Origin: Bacillus safensis
Lineage (GTDB): Bacteria; Bacillota; Bacilli; Bacillales; Bacillaceae
DNA: 64,000 nt
NCBI GenBank assembly: GCA_030159235.1
Contig: BSBG01000001.1
Location: 603,461 to 667,460, forward strand
Direction of reading: 5' to 3'
Every line of letters begins with the position of its first letter. Position 1 is the stretch's first letter. Shown here in pieces: positions 51,138 to 60,867 of this stretch. A model generated the notes under the pieces. That model was not told the origin of the DNA, searched no databases, and worked only from the letters and a program-made list of their open reading frames with translations. The translations under genes were made by a program, and so were the position numbers.

Positions 51138-53519
51138 TTAGTTACTTTTCGAAATTAATACCTTGCCAACAGAACGATCCTTACTTTGTCCAACGACTTT
51201 AAAGGATAAACCATATGTCGGTACATCGCGTCCTGCATCTGGGTTATTTGGATTCACATAATTCTTTTGATCACTAAATGTACGAGCTGGGCGAATATAG
51301 CGGTCTTCCAGAGTTAAGCCTGTTGTTCCTGTATAATCTATATTCAGCTTCGTACTTGGATTTAAAGAGAATGCTGCGTCATGTACTTGGAACCCTGTGG
51401 CAGCTATGGACCCGTCACTCCATTTCAACACTTGCTGATCTGCATCTACTACACCAAGGAAGCCGTTACCCGGATGTTTTCCTACCCAGTTGTCACTATA
51501 AGATTGGTCGACATACCACACGACCAAACCGTTATTATAGCTCATCAGACTTGCCCCGCGTTTAATATGCTTTAAGCCTTTATCAACGTCAGCATAAGAG
51601 CGCCACTCTAGTAAATAGTATTGGGCTGCATATTGTTTTCCATTAGATTGCGAGAATCCATTGAACGTGAATGTCGACGTTCCCTCGGCATCATCTGACC
51701 ACACTTTCGTTCCATCTGCTGTAACGTTCAGATCATCTACGAATAAGCCTGGCAGTGAATAGCCTGCATCAGTTGTATAACGGAATTGCAGGTCGATTTT
51801 CTTTCCCGCATAAGCAGAAAGATCAAAGTTTGCATCTACCCAGCCTTCCGATTTCCCATCGATCCCATTTCCTTCGTTCGCACCTGCTTCGTTTCGATCA
51901 TTCGTGATGTTACCCGCAATGGTCTTCCATTGATCAGTCCCCGTTTCACGCACTTCTACATACGCATAATCATAATCTTCTTCGATATCGTACCATGCTT
52001 TAAACGTAAGCTCTGCTTTGCTGCCCTTAGACAAATCAATACCAGTTGTCGTCATGGTTGCATTCAGATTGTCACCCGTTCCGCTGAAGTACGAATATTT
52101 CCCTTGAGCAGGTGTCGTGACATCAATCTCTTTAGCTGGTAAATCGACTCGAACGGCATCTTGATTCGTTCCTTTTGTTGCTGCTTCATCAATTAATACT
52201 GTTTTGCTTTTCTTTAATGTTGTACCATCAATGGTTTGTCCAGAAAGCCAGTTGCCCCCATGCAGATTTTGAAGCATTTCTTTCGCATATGGACTAAAGC
52301 CTGTTGGTTCCGTACCAGGAACTTTACCTGCCCAGCTTCCGCTTGACATGATGGACCAGTAAGAAACGGGCTCTCCTCCGCCTGTGTACTGTGTATCGTA
52401 CTCATCAGGAAGACCAAGGTCATGTCCGAATTCATGTGTGAACACACCTGCTGCGCCATCTTCAGGCTCGATGGTGTAATCTAATGCACCTAATTTTCCG
52501 CCTTGTCCTACTTCAGATTCAGTATTCGGAATTTCAAACACATCACCAAGTGACCAGCGGTGTGACCAAATCGCATCAGCGCCGAGTTGTCCGCCGCCTG
52601 CTTCTTCACCTACGCCAGCGTGAACGACCATGAGATGGTCAACGATCCCGTCTGGCTCGTTATAAACACCGTCGCCATCAATATCATAGCGGTCCCATTG
52701 ATCATATTCGCCGAGATCAATATTCGGATCTTTTGCTGCTGCTTCAAGTGCTTCTTTCACTAATTCGCGCGGTTTTCCGTCACTGCCTGATTCGTCAGGT
52801 ACATTCCCGCCATAATAAGCTGCTTCATGCTCCGCTGTATACCAGCCTGCAACTGTTCCACTGACTGTGTAACTGCCGCCGGACTGCTTTTCATAATATT
52901 GCTTCATGGATACTTTTCGTTTCCCATCTGGACCGATGTAGCCATTTTTTCCGAAAAGCATATCTTGATAATGCTGTTGATCGTACTTGTCATAGTACAT
53001 ATCAGTCTCTTCTTTTTTGATACTATTATGCTTATAATCTTTAAAATCTACTAATAAAACCAATACCTTATCATTGCGGACATCGCCTTTATACTTTTCC
53101 TTTTTGACCGGTTTTACTTGATTGCCTTCTTTTCCATTATGCTTCTTTAACTTTTTCTTTTTGGCTAGTTTGTTATGTACCTCTTGTTTATATTCTTTCA
53201 GGAATTCAGGCTCTTCTGTTAAGGTGCTGGCACTTTGTTTCATGGCAGCTTCTTCTTTTTTCTTTAGATAGTTCTTCAATGCTTTTTGGGTTTCTGCTTC
53301 ATTGGCATTCTTTTTAATCTTTCCTTGTTTTTTCAAGGCTTTGATCAGACGGTCTTCATTCACGATACTTGAGTCAAATGGAATACCTGAATAATGACCA
53401 CCATCTGAGGATGTTGATTTTTCTGTGGTGTGGGCAGATAGAGGGGTGCTGAAAGCTGTCAATGTGCCTAAACTGAGGACAGCAGTCAGTGCAATACTCG
53501 TCCATTTTCCTTTTTTCAT
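51138..53519 (-). CDS. inhA: Immune inhibitor A-type M6 metalloprotease
   Basis: A 793-residue secreted zinc protease. It has a signal peptide (SIALTAVLSLGTLTAFSTPL, cleavage near LSAHT) and a lysine-rich propeptide (about 35-150). The peptidase M6 domain (about 150-445) has the catalytic HEFGHDLGLPDEYD near 364 and the calcium-like DQWDRYDIDGDGVYNEPDG near 275. A carbohydrate-binding-like beta domain (about 480-620) and the C-terminal InhA VEG-type domain follow. InhA proteins degrade antimicrobial peptides and host proteins and are typical of Bacillus. The ATG at 53519 follows AGGGAGGAATC. It is monocistronic. Confidence 0.94.
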   Translation of the reverse strand: MKKGKWTSIALTAVLSLGTLTAFSTPLSAHTTEKSTSSDGGHYSGIPFDSSIVNEDRLIKALKKQGKIKKNANEAETQKALKNYLKKKEEAAMKQSASTLTEEPEFLKEYKQEVHNKLAKKKKLKKHNGKEGNQVKPVKKEKYKGDVRNDKVLVLLVDFKDYKHNSIKKEETDMYYDKYDQQHYQDMLFGKNGYIGPDGKRKVSMKQYYEKQSGGSYTVSGTVAGWYTAEHEAAYYGGNVPDESGSDGKPRELVKEALEAAAKDPNIDLGEYDQWDRYDIDGDGVYNEPDGIVDHLMVVHAGVGEEAGGGQLGADAIWSHRWSLGDVFEIPNTESEVGQGGKLGALDYTIEPEDGAAGVFTHEFGHDLGLPDEYDTQYTGGGEPVSYWSIMSSGSWAGKVPGTEPTGFSPYAKEMLQNLHGGNWLSGQTIDGTTLKKSKTVLIDEAATKGTNQDAVRVDLPAKEIDVTTPAQGKYSYFSGTGDNLNATMTTTGIDLSKGSKAELTFKAWYDIEEDYDYAYVEVRETGTDQWKTIAGNITNDRNEAGANEGNGIDGKSEGWVDANFDLSAYAGKKIDLQFRYTTDAGYSLPGLFVDDLNVTADGTKVWSDDAEGTSTFTFNGFSQSNGKQYAAQYYLLEWRSYADVDKGLKHIKRGASLMSYNNGLVVWYVDQSYSDNWVGKHPGNGFLGVVDADQQVLKWSDGSIAATGFQVHDAAFSLNPSTKLNIDYTGTTGLTLEDRYIRPARTFSDQKNYVNPNNPDAGRDVPTYGLSFKVVGQSKDRSVGKVLISKSN

Positions 53520-53667
53520 ATTGATTCCTCCCTAATATGGTAATAAATAATATCTAATTCTAGCATATTCCATTATAGTTAAGTCGAAAAACATTTTATT
53601 TTCAGAAATTTTGTGGAAAATGCACAATACGGGTATGAAATGGTCGAGACTATATGCCTGAAATAAA

Positions 53668-53697
53668 AGAACCCTAGGCGATATCGCCTAGGGTTCT
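53668..53697 (-). terminator. Terminator of the ydg operon
   Basis: A perfect 30-base palindrome (15-bp arms, no unpaired loop; AGAACCCTAGGCGAT and its complement). The minus strand ends in TTTTATTT. Confidence 0.88.
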
Positions 53698-53707
53698 TGT
53701 TGTTTTT

Positions 53708-54001
53708 CTATGAAAGCTGCTCGCCTTTAAAAGCTACCACGTCAAGTGGAGCGGCTAAGAATTCTTTTGCCTTCGCTACGAAAGCCTGGAAATGTGCACT
53801 TGCATTGTGACTTTGAACCGCAGCGTCATCTTTCCACACTTCTACCATTAAAAAGGTATTTTCCTTTTCTGTATCCTTGAACAGTTTGTAGGAAACATTT
53901 CCTTCTTCAGTTTGTGAAGCTTTCATTAATCCGTTGATTTCTTCTAGAAATACGTTTTCTTTTTCTGGATGAATGGTCATCCCTGCATGAATAATAATCA
54001 T
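53708..54001 (-). CDS. Antibiotic biosynthesis monooxygenase-domain protein (YgiN-like)
   Basis: A 97-residue ABM-fold ferredoxin-like protein of the YgiN/HmoA-like quinol monooxygenase group: IIIHAGMTIHPEKENVFLEE, SYKLFKDTEKENTFLMVEVW and the end HFQAFVAKAKEFLAAPLDVV. It has no cofactor motif, as usual. It lies 25 bases after the nitroreductase gene in a MarR-controlled operon, so quinone or electrophile detoxification is likely (inference). The ATG at 54001 follows AAAAGGAGACGATC. Confidence 0.85.
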   Translation of the reverse strand: MIIIHAGMTIHPEKENVFLEEINGLMKASQTEEGNVSYKLFKDTEKENTFLMVEVWKDDAAVQSHNASAHFQAFVAKAKEFLAAPLDVVAFKGEQLS

Positions 54002-54026
54002 GTGATCGTCTCCTTTTCAAAAAATA

Positions 54027-54665
54027 TTATTTCCACTCAGCAATGCGATCGATCGGTAAGCGATAAGATGCATAGCCTTCGTCAGCTGCTTTCCCAATAG
54101 ATAGCAGCATTACTGGTACATAACGTTCTTTATCCCAGCCAAATGTTTCAGCGATGACTTCTTTATCATATCCGCCAATTGGATTTGTATCATAGCCGTG
54201 TGCACGTGCAGCAAGCATAAGCTGCATAGACACAATTCCACCGTCAACTAAGATCGTTTCGCGATTGACTTGCGCTGGAAGAACGTCAAAGTGTGCAGTT
54301 AATGCAGCAATTTGTCTTTCTTTCACTTCTTGCGGCATGTAGCCGTGCTCTACTGCTTTTGAATAAATTTCATCTAAGTATTCATTGTTTTTCATATCCG
54401 CAAATACGGCAATAACAGCTGCTGAAGTTGACACTTGTGTTTGGTTGAATTTTGCAAGTGGTGCAAGCTTTTCTTTTCCTTCTGGGCTGTCGATGACCAT
54501 GAAGCGCCAAGGCTGTGCATTTACTGATGATGGTGCAGTTGTTGCTTCTTCTAAAATCTCTGTCATTTCTTCTTTGCTGATTTTCACAGATGGATCATAG
54601 TTACGAATAGAGCGGCGCCCTTTCATAATTTCCATAAAATCGTTTGTTTTTAATGTTGTAGCCAT
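54027..54665 (-). CDS. ydgI: Nitroreductase-family protein YdgI
   Basis: A 212-residue FMN-dependent NAD(P)H nitroreductase: MEIMKGRRSIRNYDP (FMN phosphate site), TAPSSVNAQPWRFMVID, and the C-terminal GGYDKEVIAETFGWDKERYV and PVMLLSIGKAADEGYASYR segments. It is very similar to B. subtilis YdgI. It likely reduces quinones or nitroaromatics. It follows the MarR regulator by 16 bases and precedes the ABM protein. The ATG at 54665 follows AAAGGAGTG. Confidence 0.92.
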   Translation of the reverse strand: MATTLKTNDFMEIMKGRRSIRNYDPSVKISKEEMTEILEEATTAPSSVNAQPWRFMVIDSPEGKEKLAPLAKFNQTQVSTSAAVIAVFADMKNNEYLDEIYSKAVEHGYMPQEVKERQIAALTAHFDVLPAQVNRETILVDGGIVSMQLMLAARAHGYDTNPIGGYDKEVIAETFGWDKERYVPVMLLSIGKAADEGYASYRLPIDRIAEWK

Positions 54666-54680
54666 GTGTATAACACTCCT

Positions 54681-55124
54681 TTAGGTTGTTTGAATCTTTT
54701 CGATGTTTTGTTGTATACGGATGAGCACATCAGTGAGAAGCCTTCGTTCTTCCTCACTTACGTTTTTAAGCATTTCTGAGATAAATCGTTCTTTTTCTAT
54801 TTTAGATACTTCGATTCTTGTTCTGCCTTCGTCTGTCAAGCGAACAAGTGTGACTCGATTATCTTCTGGTTTTCTTCTGCGCGTGACCATTCCTTTTGTT
54901 TCTAACTGTTTTAAGTGGCGCGTCACAGCCGCACTATCAATATTTACTTTTTTCTGCAAATCTGACTGGCTGATTTCATCGGCTTGGAATAACAGTGATA
55001 GTAACTCAAGTCTTGATTGGCTGATGCCCGTGCATGCTTCGAACTTCACGCCCATCATACGGTTCACGCACTGCAAACGATACAATACCTCTGCCTGTTC
55101 AGAGCAAAATGCAGTCAATGCCAT
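54681..55124 (-). CDS. ydgJ: MarR-family regulator YdgJ
   Basis: A 147-residue MarR winged-helix regulator: ISQSDLQKKVNIDSAAVTRHLKQLETKGM (recognition helix) and VTRRRKPEDNRVTLVRLTDE (wing). It heads the operon with ydgI and the ABM monooxygenase, so it should repress it until a phenolic or electrophilic ligand binds. Two palindromes lie about 30 bases upstream. The ATG at 55124 is very close to its AGAGGGG ribosome binding site; a TTG two codons later (55118) would be better spaced. Confidence 0.88.
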   Translation of the reverse strand: MALTAFCSEQAEVLYRLQCVNRMMGVKFEACTGISQSRLELLSLLFQADEISQSDLQKKVNIDSAAVTRHLKQLETKGMVTRRRKPEDNRVTLVRLTDEGRTRIEVSKIEKERFISEMLKNVSEEERRLLTDVLIRIQQNIEKIQTT

Positions 55125-55153
55125 CCCCTCTTTTCTATTCGGAAATCAATTAC

Positions 55154-55181
55154 TTGATATATCAATCATTGACTCGTCAAT
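55154..55181. promoter_or_regulatory. Candidate YdgJ operators
   Basis: Two perfect palindromes, TTGATATATCAA (55154-55165) and ATTGACTCGTCAAT (55168-55181), stand side by side ahead of ydgJ. The second contains the minus-strand TTGACG, a likely -35 box, so binding would block the promoter. Confidence 0.6.
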
Positions 55182-55280
55182 TAATATACACCCATTTTTT
55201 AATGATTGCAAGAGGTTTGTTTCATAAAGTGAATTTTTTTATTTCAATAGAAAAAGGCGAGCCTAAAATGACCATAAAAA

Positions 55281-55310
55281 AAGACAAAAGCGACGAATCA
55301 CTTTTGTCCT
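55281..55310 (-). terminator. Terminator of the deo/nup operon
   Basis: GACAAAAG (55283-55290) pairs with CTTTTGTC (55301-55308), with TTTTTT after it on the minus strand. Confidence 0.85.
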
Positions 55311-55316
55311 TTTTCT

Positions 55317-56618
55317 TTATTCAGTAATGACTGTGTGGATCAATGTTGGTGCATCAGCATGATCAGCAATGCGGATGTTGTCATAAATTTTCTCCATGAC
55401 ATTCGCAACATCTTCACGATTCGCATGCAGTGTCACGAGTGAATCTCCTTTTTCAACACGATCGCCCACTTTTTTGTTCAGCATGATGCCAACAGATAGG
55501 TCGATATCGTCCTCTTTTGTTGCGCGTCCTGCTCCAAGAATCATCGCTGCAACCCCGATTTCGTCTGCGACGATTTCAGCCACGACACCTGATTCTTTTG
55601 CAGGTACTTCGATTTTGTAAGGTGCTTGCGGCAGTTTTTCAGGCTGTTCCACAATCGAGCTGTCTCCACCTTGGTTTTCTAAGAACTCTTTGAATTTCTC
55701 AAGTGCTTTACCGTTTTTCATCACTTCGATTAGCTTTTCTCTTGCTTCATCAAGTGTGTCTGCTTTTTTCGCAAGAACGACCATTTGACTTCCTAATGTG
55801 AGTACAAGCTCGTTTAAGTCTTCAGGACCTTCTCCTCGAAGCGTGTCAATCGCTTCTTTCACCTCAAGGGAATTTCCAATCGCTAATCCTAGCGGCTGAG
55901 ACATGTCAGAGATGACAGCCATCGTTTGTCTGCCTACGTTGTTTCCGATGCGCACCATTGCTTTTGCAAGCTTCTCAGAGTCTTCTGGTGTTTTCATGAA
56001 TGCACCTGCACCTGTTTTCACATCAAGTACGATCGCATCTGCACCAGCAGCGATTTTTTTACTCATAATAGAGCTTGCAATAAGCGGGATCGAGTTAACG
56101 GTTCCTGTCACATCACGAAGCGCGTAAAGCTTTTTATCAGCTGGTGTCAGGTTGCCTGATTGCCCGATAACCGCTACTTTATGACGGTTCACGAGCTCGA
56201 TGAATTCGTCTTTTGTAATTTCTACGTGGAAGCCTTTCACCGCTTCAAGCTTGTCAACCGTACCGCCTGTATGCCCAAGACCGCGCCCAGACATTTTTGC
56301 AACAGGTACATCAAGTGCAGCAACAAGAGGAGCGAGTACAAGCGTTGTTGTATCGCCTACTCCGCCTGTTGAGTGCTTGTCTACTTTAATGCCTTCAATG
56401 GCAGACAGGTCAATCGTATCGCCTGAGTTCGCCATAGCGAGTGTTAAGTCTGCACGTTCTTGATCCGTCATATCTTGGAAGAAAATCGCCATAGCCAAGG
56501 CACTTGCTTGGTAGTCAGGAATTGTTCCGTCCGTATATCCTTTGACAAAGAAAGAAATTTCCTCTGAAGATAATTCTTTTCCGTCACGTTTTTTCGCAAT
56601 GATATCTACCATTCTCAT
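55317..56618 (-). CDS. pdp: Pyrimidine-nucleoside phosphorylase
   Basis: A 433-residue phosphorylase that splits uridine, thymidine and deoxyuridine to base and (deoxy)ribose-1-phosphate. The phosphate-binding signature is [16 protein letters not shown] near 110, with [13 protein letters not shown] near 80 and [13 protein letters not shown] near 200. It matches B. subtilis Pdp in length and along the whole sequence. I chose the ATG at 56618, which gives MRMVDII; an ATG at 56630 would add four residues. It is last in the deoC-nupC-pdp operon. Confidence 0.96.
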   Translation of the reverse strand: MRMVDIIAKKRDGKELSSEEISFFVKGYTDGTIPDYQASALAMAIFFQDMTDQERADLTLAMANSGDTIDLSAIEGIKVDKHSTGGVGDTTTLVLAPLVAALDVPVAKMSGRGLGHTGGTVDKLEAVKGFHVEITKDEFIELVNRHKVAVIGQSGNLTPADKKLYALRDVTGTVNSIPLIASSIMSKKIAAGADAIVLDVKTGAGAFMKTPEDSEKLAKAMVRIGNNVGRQTMAVISDMSQPLGLAIGNSLEVKEAIDTLRGEGPEDLNELVLTLGSQMVVLAKKADTLDEAREKLIEVMKNGKALEKFKEFLENQGGDSSIVEQPEKLPQAPYKIEVPAKESGVVAEIVADEIGVAAMILGAGRATKEDDIDLSVGIMLNKKVGDRVEKGDSLVTLHANREDVANVMEKIYDNIRIADHADAPTLIHTVITE

Positions 56619-56643
56619 TGTTTTCACCATTCCTTTTCTAAAA

Positions 56644-57825
56644 TTAGTAAATCAAACCGACTACGCCTGCTGTTAAGAAGCTGACAAGAGTTGCACCGAA
56701 TAACAGCTTTAATCCAAAGCGTGCGACAACATTCCCTTGCTTTTCGTTTAAGCCTTTGACTGCTCCAGCAATGATACCGATAGAAGAGAAGTTCGCAAAT
56801 GACACTAGGAATACAGAAATGATCGCTTCTGTACGAGCAGTGAAATGCAGACCATCCCCAGATAGAGCAAGCATCGCTACAAATTCGTTAGATACCATTT
56901 TGGTTGCCATAATGCTTCCTGCTTGTACCGCTTCGCTCCAAGGTACACCAACAAGGAACGCAAATGGAGCAAAGACATATCCAAGTACTTCTTGGAAAGA
57001 AACACCGATAACAGCTGTAAAGATACCATTAATCATCGCAATTAATGCAACGAATCCAATGAGCATTGCAGCAACAACAATCGCTACTTTGAAACCATCC
57101 ATAATGTATTCGCCAAGCATTTCGAAGAAGGATTGTCTTTCTTCTTCGACGACTTCAAGCATGTCCTCGTCCTGAGACACTTCATATGGATTGATGATAG
57201 ACGCGATAATAAATCCACCAAATAGGTTCAGCACAAGTGCTGTAACCACGTACTCTGGTTTAATCATTTGCATGTACGCACCAACAATCGACATCGATAC
57301 CGTCGACATTGCAGATGCACATAATGTATAAAGACGCTGCTGAGGTAATAATCCAAGCTGTTTCTTAATAGAAATAAAAACTTCTGATTGACCTAAAATC
57401 GCAGACGCTACTGCGTTATAAGATTCTAGTTTCCCCATACCGTTTACTTTACTAAGCAAATATCCGATTCCGCGTACGATAAGCGGAAGGATACGCCAAT
57501 GCTGCAGGATACCGATTAACGCCGAAATAAAGACGATCGGCAGTAAGACGTTGATGAAGAAAGTGGATGCTTTATCATTCATTAACCCGCCAAATACGAA
57601 GTTGATTCCTTCTCCGGCATAGCCTAGAAGCATTTGGAATCCTTTTGCAAAGCCTCCAACTAGGAAGTTCCCAACACCTGTATTGAGCAGAATATAACCT
57701 AAAATAAATTGCAGTACAATCATGACAATTACTGGGCGGAATTTCACTCGTTTTTTCCCGTTACTAGCTAGCCACGCAATGGCGATAATTACCAGCAAAC
57801 CGATGATACCAATCACGTATTTCAT
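56644..57825 (-). CDS. nupC: NupC nucleoside:cation symporter
   Basis: A 393-residue concentrative nucleoside transporter of the CNT family. It has about eight to ten membrane segments and the family motifs [13 protein letters not shown] near 148 (substrate glutamate) and [15 protein letters not shown] near 310. It imports pyrimidine nucleosides with protons, feeding Pdp. The ATG at 57825 follows AAGGAGGAAAAAC. It stands between deoC (165 bases away, with a hairpin in the gap) and pdp (25 bases away). Confidence 0.94.
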   Translation of the reverse strand: MKYVIGIIGLLVIIAIAWLASNGKKRVKFRPVIVMIVLQFILGYILLNTGVGNFLVGGFAKGFQMLLGYAGEGINFVFGGLMNDKASTFFINVLLPIVFISALIGILQHWRILPLIVRGIGYLLSKVNGMGKLESYNAVASAILGQSEVFISIKKQLGLLPQQRLYTLCASAMSTVSMSIVGAYMQMIKPEYVVTALVLNLFGGFIIASIINPYEVSQDEDMLEVVEEERQSFFEMLGEYIMDGFKVAIVVAAMLIGFVALIAMINGIFTAVIGVSFQEVLGYVFAPFAFLVGVPWSEAVQAGSIMATKMVSNEFVAMLALSGDGLHFTARTEAIISVFLVSFANFSSIGIIAGAVKGLNEKQGNVVARFGLKLLFGATLVSFLTAGVVGLIY

Positions 57826-57898
57826 GTTTTTCCTCCTTGAATGAATTCGTTTACATTAATGCGCTTGTATAGAACAAACCCTATTTCGCAAACAAATT

Positions 57899-57932
57899 GC
57901 GGAAGAAATTCCCAGAAATGAGATCCTTCCGC
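57899..57932. repeat. Inverted repeat between deoC and nupC
   Basis: GCGGAAG (57899-57905) and CTTCCGC (57926-57932) form a 7-bp stem in the untranslated gap of the operon. No T run follows. It may stabilise or process the mRNA. Confidence 0.45.
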
Positions 57933-57991
57933 ATATGACTTTTTCATCATTTATGAGTCATGAATGTTATCCTACCATAGGATTGTATGAA

Positions 57992-58663
57992 TTAATAGTC
58001 TTTCGAAGGAGCTGATTGATCCCCTTTGATAATGGAAACGCCTGCACTCGCACCAATACGGGTAGCGCCTGCAGCTATCATTGCCTCAACGTCTTCTTTT
58101 GTTCTCACACCACCTGATGCTTTCACACCGATGTCAGGTCCTACTGTTTTACGCATTAATGCGACATCTTCAGGGGTTGCGCCTCCTGTACTAAAGCCAG
58201 TTGATGTTTTCACAAAATCCGCTCCGGCTTTTACTGAAAGCTCACAAGCTTTGACTTTCTCTTCATCTGTGAGTAGGCACGCTTCAATAATGACTTTCAC
58301 AAGTGCCTTCCCTTTTGCTACGTCTACAACTGCACGAATATCTTGCTCAACGACATCATATTCGCCGTCTTTCAGTGCCGCAACATTGATAACCGTATCC
58401 ACTTCTGTCGCTCCATTTTCAATCGCATTCTTTGCTTCGAATGCTTTCACTTCTGTTGTGTTTGCACCTAACGGGAAACCGATGACTGTACAAACATCAA
58501 CGCCTGTCCCAGCTAGTTCTTTCGCTGCAAGTGACACCCATGTTGGATTTACGCAAACAGATGAAAACTGATGAGTCTTTGCTTCTTCAAGTAACTGCAG
58601 AATAGCAGCTCTAGATGTATCTGGTTTTAGTGCTGTATGATCAATAAGATTTGCTATCGTCAT
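57992..58663 (-). CDS. deoC: Deoxyribose-phosphate aldolase
   Basis: A 223-residue class I aldolase (TIM barrel) splitting deoxyribose-5-phosphate to acetaldehyde and glyceraldehyde-3-phosphate. The Schiff-base lysine is in [12 protein letters not shown] near 152 and the second lysine in [11 protein letters not shown] near 181. In B. subtilis the gene is also called dra. It is first in the deoC-nupC-pdp operon, downstream of deoR and its operator. The ATG at 58663 follows AAAAGGAAGTG. Confidence 0.95.
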   Translation of the reverse strand: MTIANLIDHTALKPDTSRAAILQLLEEAKTHQFSSVCVNPTWVSLAAKELAGTGVDVCTVIGFPLGANTTEVKAFEAKNAIENGATEVDTVINVAALKDGEYDVVEQDIRAVVDVAKGKALVKVIIEACLLTDEEKVKACELSVKAGADFVKTSTGFSTGGATPEDVALMRKTVGPDIGVKASGGVRTKEDVEAMIAAGATRIGASAGVSIIKGDQSAPSKDY

Positions 58664-58694
58664 GCTTACACTTCCTTTTAATTATGATACTTTC

Positions 58695-58746
58695 ATCATA
58701 TATGACGAATGAACAATTGTAAACATAGTTATGAAATTTTGTTCAT
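58695..58746 (-). promoter_or_regulatory. deoC promoter and DeoR operator
   Basis: On the minus strand TTTACA (58718-58723) and TATGAT (58695-58700), 17 bases apart, form a sigma-A promoter. Upstream lies the palindrome ATGAACAAAATTTCAT (58731-58746). A TTGTTCATT half-site (58709-58717) lies just downstream of the -35. This is the arrangement known for B. subtilis DeoR (a palindrome plus one half-site). Confidence 0.8.
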
Positions 58747-59691
58747 CTATTTTGTGACATTTAAAAGAGCCCTTGCTGTGTGCTGGTCAATTACTAATAC
58801 GTTTGCATATTTTCCCCTAAGTGCTCCGTGGATAGAAGCAACTTTGCGATGTCCGCCAGCGACAAGAATAGAGCGTTCTTTTGTTCTTAAATCATCAAGT
58901 TCCACGCCGATTGTGCGATTGTTAATCGCTTCACTGCAAATGCGTCCATCTTGATCATAAAAGCGTGAGCAAATGTCTCCGACACTGGTTGCCTTGAGCA
59001 ATGCTTTTTCTTCTTCACGGAAATAACCGAGCCTAAACAAAAGTGCCTCGTCTCTTACCGTTCCAACAGTAAACACAGCAATATTCGCCTGTTTACCCAT
59101 TTCAATAATTCGCTGAATATGTCTGTCCTGCTCAACCATCTCCTTGACAGCAGCACTATCAAATACGACAGGTAGCGGTAAATAGCGTGGTGCCGTTTGA
59201 AAAGCCTCAGCAAACAGCTGGATGGTTTCCGCAGAATATGTATTCACATGAGAGTGGCTGATCCCTCCCTTAAGCTGGACAACCTCTACACCTTTGACCT
59301 GTTTAGGATGCATCTTTTGTGCAATTTGATACATGGTGGTTCCCCAGCTCACGCCAACGATATCACCGTCTTTCACTGTGTCTTGCAAGTAATCTGCACC
59401 AAATCTGCTCAAATAATCAGTGATGGTTGGATAGTCGTCCTTTGGCGAAAACACGACATGAGCTTCGAGCAGATCATATTTTTCCTTGAGCAATGAAGAC
59501 AGTTCATTTAAATCCTCAAAGGGGTCCATCACCGTAATCTGGACATATCCCTTCTCCTTCGCATATTGAAGCAGCCGAGACACAGTTGGTCTCGACACGT
59601 CGAGCTGCTTGGCAATTTCCTGCTGGCTGTAATCAGACAAATAATAAAGCCTTGCCGCTTCAATACTCAGCTGTTGTTTCTCCCGATCCAT
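58747..59691 (-). CDS. deoR: DeoR, repressor of the deoxyribonucleoside operon
   Basis: A 314-residue SorC/DeoR-type repressor. The N-terminal helix-turn-helix (YYLSDYSQQEIAKQLDVSRP, then TVSRLLQYAKEKG) is followed by an effector domain (about 60-314) with GVSWGTTMYQIA near 120 and IVAGGHRKVASIHGAL near 278 that binds deoxyribose-5-phosphate. It lies upstream of and codirectional with deoC, and the operator starts at its very end. The ATG at 59691 follows AAGGAGGCGTACGA. Confidence 0.94.
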   Translation of the reverse strand: MDREKQQLSIEAARLYYLSDYSQQEIAKQLDVSRPTVSRLLQYAKEKGYVQITVMDPFEDLNELSSLLKEKYDLLEAHVVFSPKDDYPTITDYLSRFGADYLQDTVKDGDIVGVSWGTTMYQIAQKMHPKQVKGVEVVQLKGGISHSHVNTYSAETIQLFAEAFQTAPRYLPLPVVFDSAAVKEMVEQDRHIQRIIEMGKQANIAVFTVGTVRDEALLFRLGYFREEEKALLKATSVGDICSRFYDQDGRICSEAINNRTIGVELDDLRTKERSILVAGGHRKVASIHGALRGKYANVLVIDQHTARALLNVTK

Positions 59692-59752
59692 TCGTACGCC
59701 TCCTTTTTTCCTTCTATCATAACAAATTGTTCAGATCATTTTGCACAAATGT

Positions 59753-60628
59753 TCATTTAAAGAAAATCGTATAGGCGGCATGGAAGGTTTCATTCTTCTC
59801 TAAAGTTTGAATACCGAACTTCTCTTTATACTGCCCATTCGTCCCTTCCATATCAGCGATGCCATACCAAGGCTCAATACATACAAACGGTGCCATCGTT
59901 CCTTTTTCTTGATCATAAGGCGACCAAATGCCCACGAATGGAAAGTCAGTGAGATCGACCTCAACCCCGTGACCTGCCCTGGAAGTCAACGATACTCGAT
60001 TGATATGGCTAAAGATCATCGCATCATGTTGAAAAAGCTCTGGCCTAAGCTGAATCGGATCAAGCTGAATACCTTCTCCTTTCTCCCTCACAAGTGAATT
60101 CCGCAGTTCATATTGCACAGGGAGCTGTTCAGTGGAAGGTGTCAATTTCAGTGAATAATCTACTGTTTGCTCACCTTCAACAAGAGGGACATGAAATGCT
60201 GGGTGCCCTCCAATGGAGAAATACATCGTGTCTTCTCCGTCATAATCAATTTCCCAGGAAATCTTCAGCCCATTTTCAAGCAATTCATAACGAATACGGG
60301 CGGTAAATTCATAAGGATACTGCTCAATATGGCGGCCTTTTGATTCATATTGAAAGGTCACGGCATGTTTGGTTTCCTCATACAAATCAAAATCAACATC
60401 ACGCAAAAAGCCATGCTGCGTGAGCTCATAGGTTTGATCGTCAATTTTGTATTGATCATTCATTAATCGCCCAACAATCGGAAATAAAACAGGCGACACC
60501 CTGCCCCAATAAGCAGGATCACCTGACCACATATAGTGACGACCGCTTTTCTTGTCAAGCACCTCCCTGACTTCCGCTCCCTTTTCATGAATCTGAACCG
60601 ATAACTGATCGTTTTCAATTGTTTTCAT
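59753..60628 (-). CDS. Aldose 1-epimerase-family protein (LacX/mutarotase-like)
   Basis: A 291-residue beta-sandwich protein of the galactose-mutarotase-like superfamily, LacX type: GRHYMWSGDPAYWGRVSPVL near 30, FPIVGRLMNDQY near 48, GFLRDVDFDL, SIGGHPAFHVPL near 137 and FVCIEPWYGIAD near 248. Members interconvert anomers of hexoses or hexose-6-phosphates. The conserved His and Glu are present, so it is probably active; substrate unknown. It is monocistronic; the ATG at 60628 follows AAAGGGGATGCG. Confidence 0.85.
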   Translation of the reverse strand: MKTIENDQLSVQIHEKGAEVREVLDKKSGRHYMWSGDPAYWGRVSPVLFPIVGRLMNDQYKIDDQTYELTQHGFLRDVDFDLYEETKHAVTFQYESKGRHIEQYPYEFTARIRYELLENGLKISWEIDYDGEDTMYFSIGGHPAFHVPLVEGEQTVDYSLKLTPSTEQLPVQYELRNSLVREKGEGIQLDPIQLRPELFQHDAMIFSHINRVSLTSRAGHGVEVDLTDFPFVGIWSPYDQEKGTMAPFVCIEPWYGIADMEGTNGQYKEKFGIQTLEKNETFHAAYTIFFK

Positions 60629-60867
60629 TCAACGCATCCCCTTTCCTTCTTCTTTTATTATGACAGGGATTTTGGTTTTGAGTATCAAATTTGACATCCC
60701 TCAGCTCATCAATTCTTTTCTTCATTTAAAAAAAATTTAAAAAAGACAGAAATTCGCCAACAAAATGTGATGCTGATTCGTCTATTCTTATATAAAATAA
60801 AAGAATCGTTAATCTTTTGAATAAACAACAAAAAGAAGCGTTTGACATTGATGGGGGATTCATTTTC